Assembly: GCF_900106535.1 (NCBI RefSeq)
Contig: NZ_FNOH01000007.1
Coordinates: 248,001 to 312,000, forward strand
DNA length: 64,000 bases
From: Myxococcus xanthus
Lineage (GTDB): Bacteria; Myxococcota; Myxococcia; Myxococcales; Myxococcaceae
Reading direction: 5' to 3'
Both the position numbers and the translations under genes were made by a program. Below the pieces are notes generated by a model, which was given only the letters and a program-made list of their open reading frames with translations, did not search any database and was not told the origin of the DNA. Positions 62,935-64,000 of this stretch are shown one piece after another. Positions within the stretch are counted from its first letter, which is position 1. Each line of letters starts with the position of its first letter.

Positions 62935-64000
62935 TCAGCGCGCGGCGTCCTCGCGGCGGTGGGCCTCCACCTCGCGCACCTCGCGCCACTGAATCCACCC
63001 CTCGCGCGCGGCGTGACGGGCGGCCTCGGTGGTGTCATCCACCGCGAGCATCTGGCTGCCCGCGGCGCGGATGTCCTCGGCGATGAGCGCCAGCTCCTCG
63101 GCCCGGCGCTGATGCCCGGGCACGTTGCGGATGTAGACGCAGAGGATGCGCCCGGGAAACTCACGGACGATGGTGCGGTAGTGCTCCGCGTCCTCCTGGC
63201 CACTGTCGCCAATGAGGATGAAGGGCAGGTGCGACAGCGTGCCGAGCACCGCGCGAATCTTCTCCAGTTTGTGCCCATGGCCCCCGCCGGGCGCGAAGCC
63301 TTGGCTGGACAGGCCCCAGTCGCGCAGCAGCAGCGGACCGGTGGGGATTTTGTGCAGGGAGAGGAACTCGTCCAGGTGCTCGTAGAGGTTCCACGGGCTG
63401 CTGGACACGTAGAAGATGGGGTTGTCCGCGTTCGTGCCCCGGCCGTGCTGGAGCGCGGCGTAGAAAGCGTCCACGCCCGGAAAGGGCAGCCGCACGCGGT
63501 GCTCGGTCAGGAAGAGCGCCCAGGCCCGCTTCAGCAGGTCGGTGACGCCGGTGACGATGACGGTGTCGTCGATGTCGCTGATGACGCCGAACTCCGCGCC
63601 GGGCCCGGCCATCCGCACCGGCGCGGCCACGCGGGACACGCCCTCCGCGTCCGGCGACAGCAGCTCCAGCTCCACCATGTGCCAGCCCGAGCGCACCCCG
63701 TCCGGCGGAGGCACCCACAGCTCCAGGAAGCCCTCCTCGTCGGTGGTGCCCTCCCAGCGCTTGTCACCCCAGCGCACCGCGACGTGTGCACCCGGCACCT
63801 CGCGCGTCATGTAGCGCTTGTAGGAGGCCACCGCACTGCCCACCAGCGTGTAGCGCTCCTGCGGCGGGCGCACGTGCCGGTCCTCCAACACGCGGGCCTT
63901 GATGACGGCGCGCTCGGGCGTGCCGTAGCCCCGGTAGGGAAGGATGCGCAGCGGCGGCGCGATTCCCAGCTTCTGGCGAAGCTTGCGGCTCAGCGCGTCA
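62935..64000 (-). CDS. App1-like phosphatidate phosphatase (DUF2183), 5' end cut
   Basis: The visible 355 residues contain an immunoglobulin-like beta domain (AVRWGDKRWEGTTDEEGFLEL) followed by the DUF2183/App1 catalytic domain with FGVISDIDDTVIVTGV, the DxDxT phosphatase motif, then YVSSSPWNLYEHL, LLLRDWG and ILIGDSGQEDAEHY. The frame runs off the right edge (DALSRKLRQKLGIAPPLRIL upstream), so the N-terminus is missing. Such enzymes dephosphorylate phosphatidic acid at membranes. Ends 33 bases from the convergent ppk1 gene. Confidence 0.85.
   Translation of the reverse strand, partial: DALSRKLRQKLGIAPPLRILPYRGYGTPERAVIKARVLEDRHVRPPQERYTLVGSAVASYKRYMTREVPGAHVAVRWGDKRWEGTTDEEGFLELWVPPPDGVRSGWHMVELELLSPDAEGVSRVAAPVRMAGPGAEFGVISDIDDTVIVTGVTDLLKRAWALFLTEHRVRLPFPGVDAFYAALQHGRGTNADNPIFYVSSSPWNLYEHLDEFLSLHKIPTGPLLLRDWGLSSQGFAPGGGHGHKLEKIRAVLGTLSHLPFILIGDSGQEDAEHYRTIVREFPGRILCVYIRNVPGHQRRAEELALIAEDIRAAGSQMLAVDDTTEAARHAAREGWIQWREVREVEAHRREDAAR

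Overview
The window is chromosomal DNA from a high-G+C deltaproteobacterium-type organism, almost certainly a myxobacterium of the Myxococcus/Corallococcus group. The clues are the strong G/C third-position bias (which opens long antisense frames), a PilZ protein of the Myxococcus-specific TIGR02266 type, a sigma factor of the Myxococcales-specific TIGR03001 type, two large PAS histidine kinases, a membrane Ser/Thr kinase and several Cys-rich lipoproteins. There are no rRNA, tRNA, CRISPR or insertion-sequence features that I can see. Genes are dense, on both strands, and mostly in groups of 2-4.

Layout. 1-6.8 kb: MacB-type ABC permease (3' end cut), a surface lipoprotein with a seven-repeat FG-GAP propeller and a lysyl-oxidase domain, a DHA2 drug exporter with an aminoglycoside/macrolide-type phosphotransferase, and a small lipoprotein. 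6.9-8.9 kb: an AbiEi/AbiEii-like pair behind a 10-bp inverted repeat. 9-10.5 kb: M28 peptidase. 10.9-14.6 kb: a tight DUF262 - HipA kinase - methyltransferase operon lacking hipB, a candidate defence or toxin unit. 14.8-18.5 kb: hybrid histidine kinase, then an amidohydrolase overlapping a DUF59 protein. 18.6-26.9 kb: RND pump (inner-membrane and adaptor genes, no outer-membrane channel) with its TetR gene, then GST, 2OG-Fe(II) oxygenase and an MFS exporter.

26.9-30.2 kb: a four-gene operon of a thiolase-fold protein with all catalytic residues replaced, an AHH/HNH-type nuclease toxin, and Imm11 and Imm49 immunity proteins. This is the most interesting system in the window. 30.3-37.3 kb: an acyclic-terpene-utilisation-like cluster (AtuF, AtuC, AtuA, divergent TetR and an enoyl-CoA-reductase-like SDR) with a perfect 28-bp palindrome between the divergent promoters. 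37.3-45.6 kb: a frameshifted Cys-rich lipoprotein, a macro-domain protein, a TolB-propeller/amidohydrolase fusion, an alpha/beta hydrolase, two overlapping hotdog thioesterases and a DUF4142 protein.

45.6-49.5 kb: a signalling locus. A kinase with an N-terminal zinc anti-sigma motif and a C-terminal periplasmic pilus-formation-N-type domain sits near a small secreted protein made of the same domain and a TIGR03001 sigma factor; a TetR gene that seems to have lost its stop codon lies between. 49.5-49.9 kb looks like a deletion scar with 3' remnants of a LysR gene and an alpha/beta-hydrolase gene. 50-64 kb: RtcB, PilZ, cupin, metallo-beta-lactamase-fold hydrolase, CHASE3/PAS/GAF histidine kinase, a lipoprotein with eight Cys-rich repeats, two small envelope proteins, polyphosphate kinase and an App1-like phosphatase cut by the right edge.

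Functions are assigned from motifs read by eye; no database search was possible.
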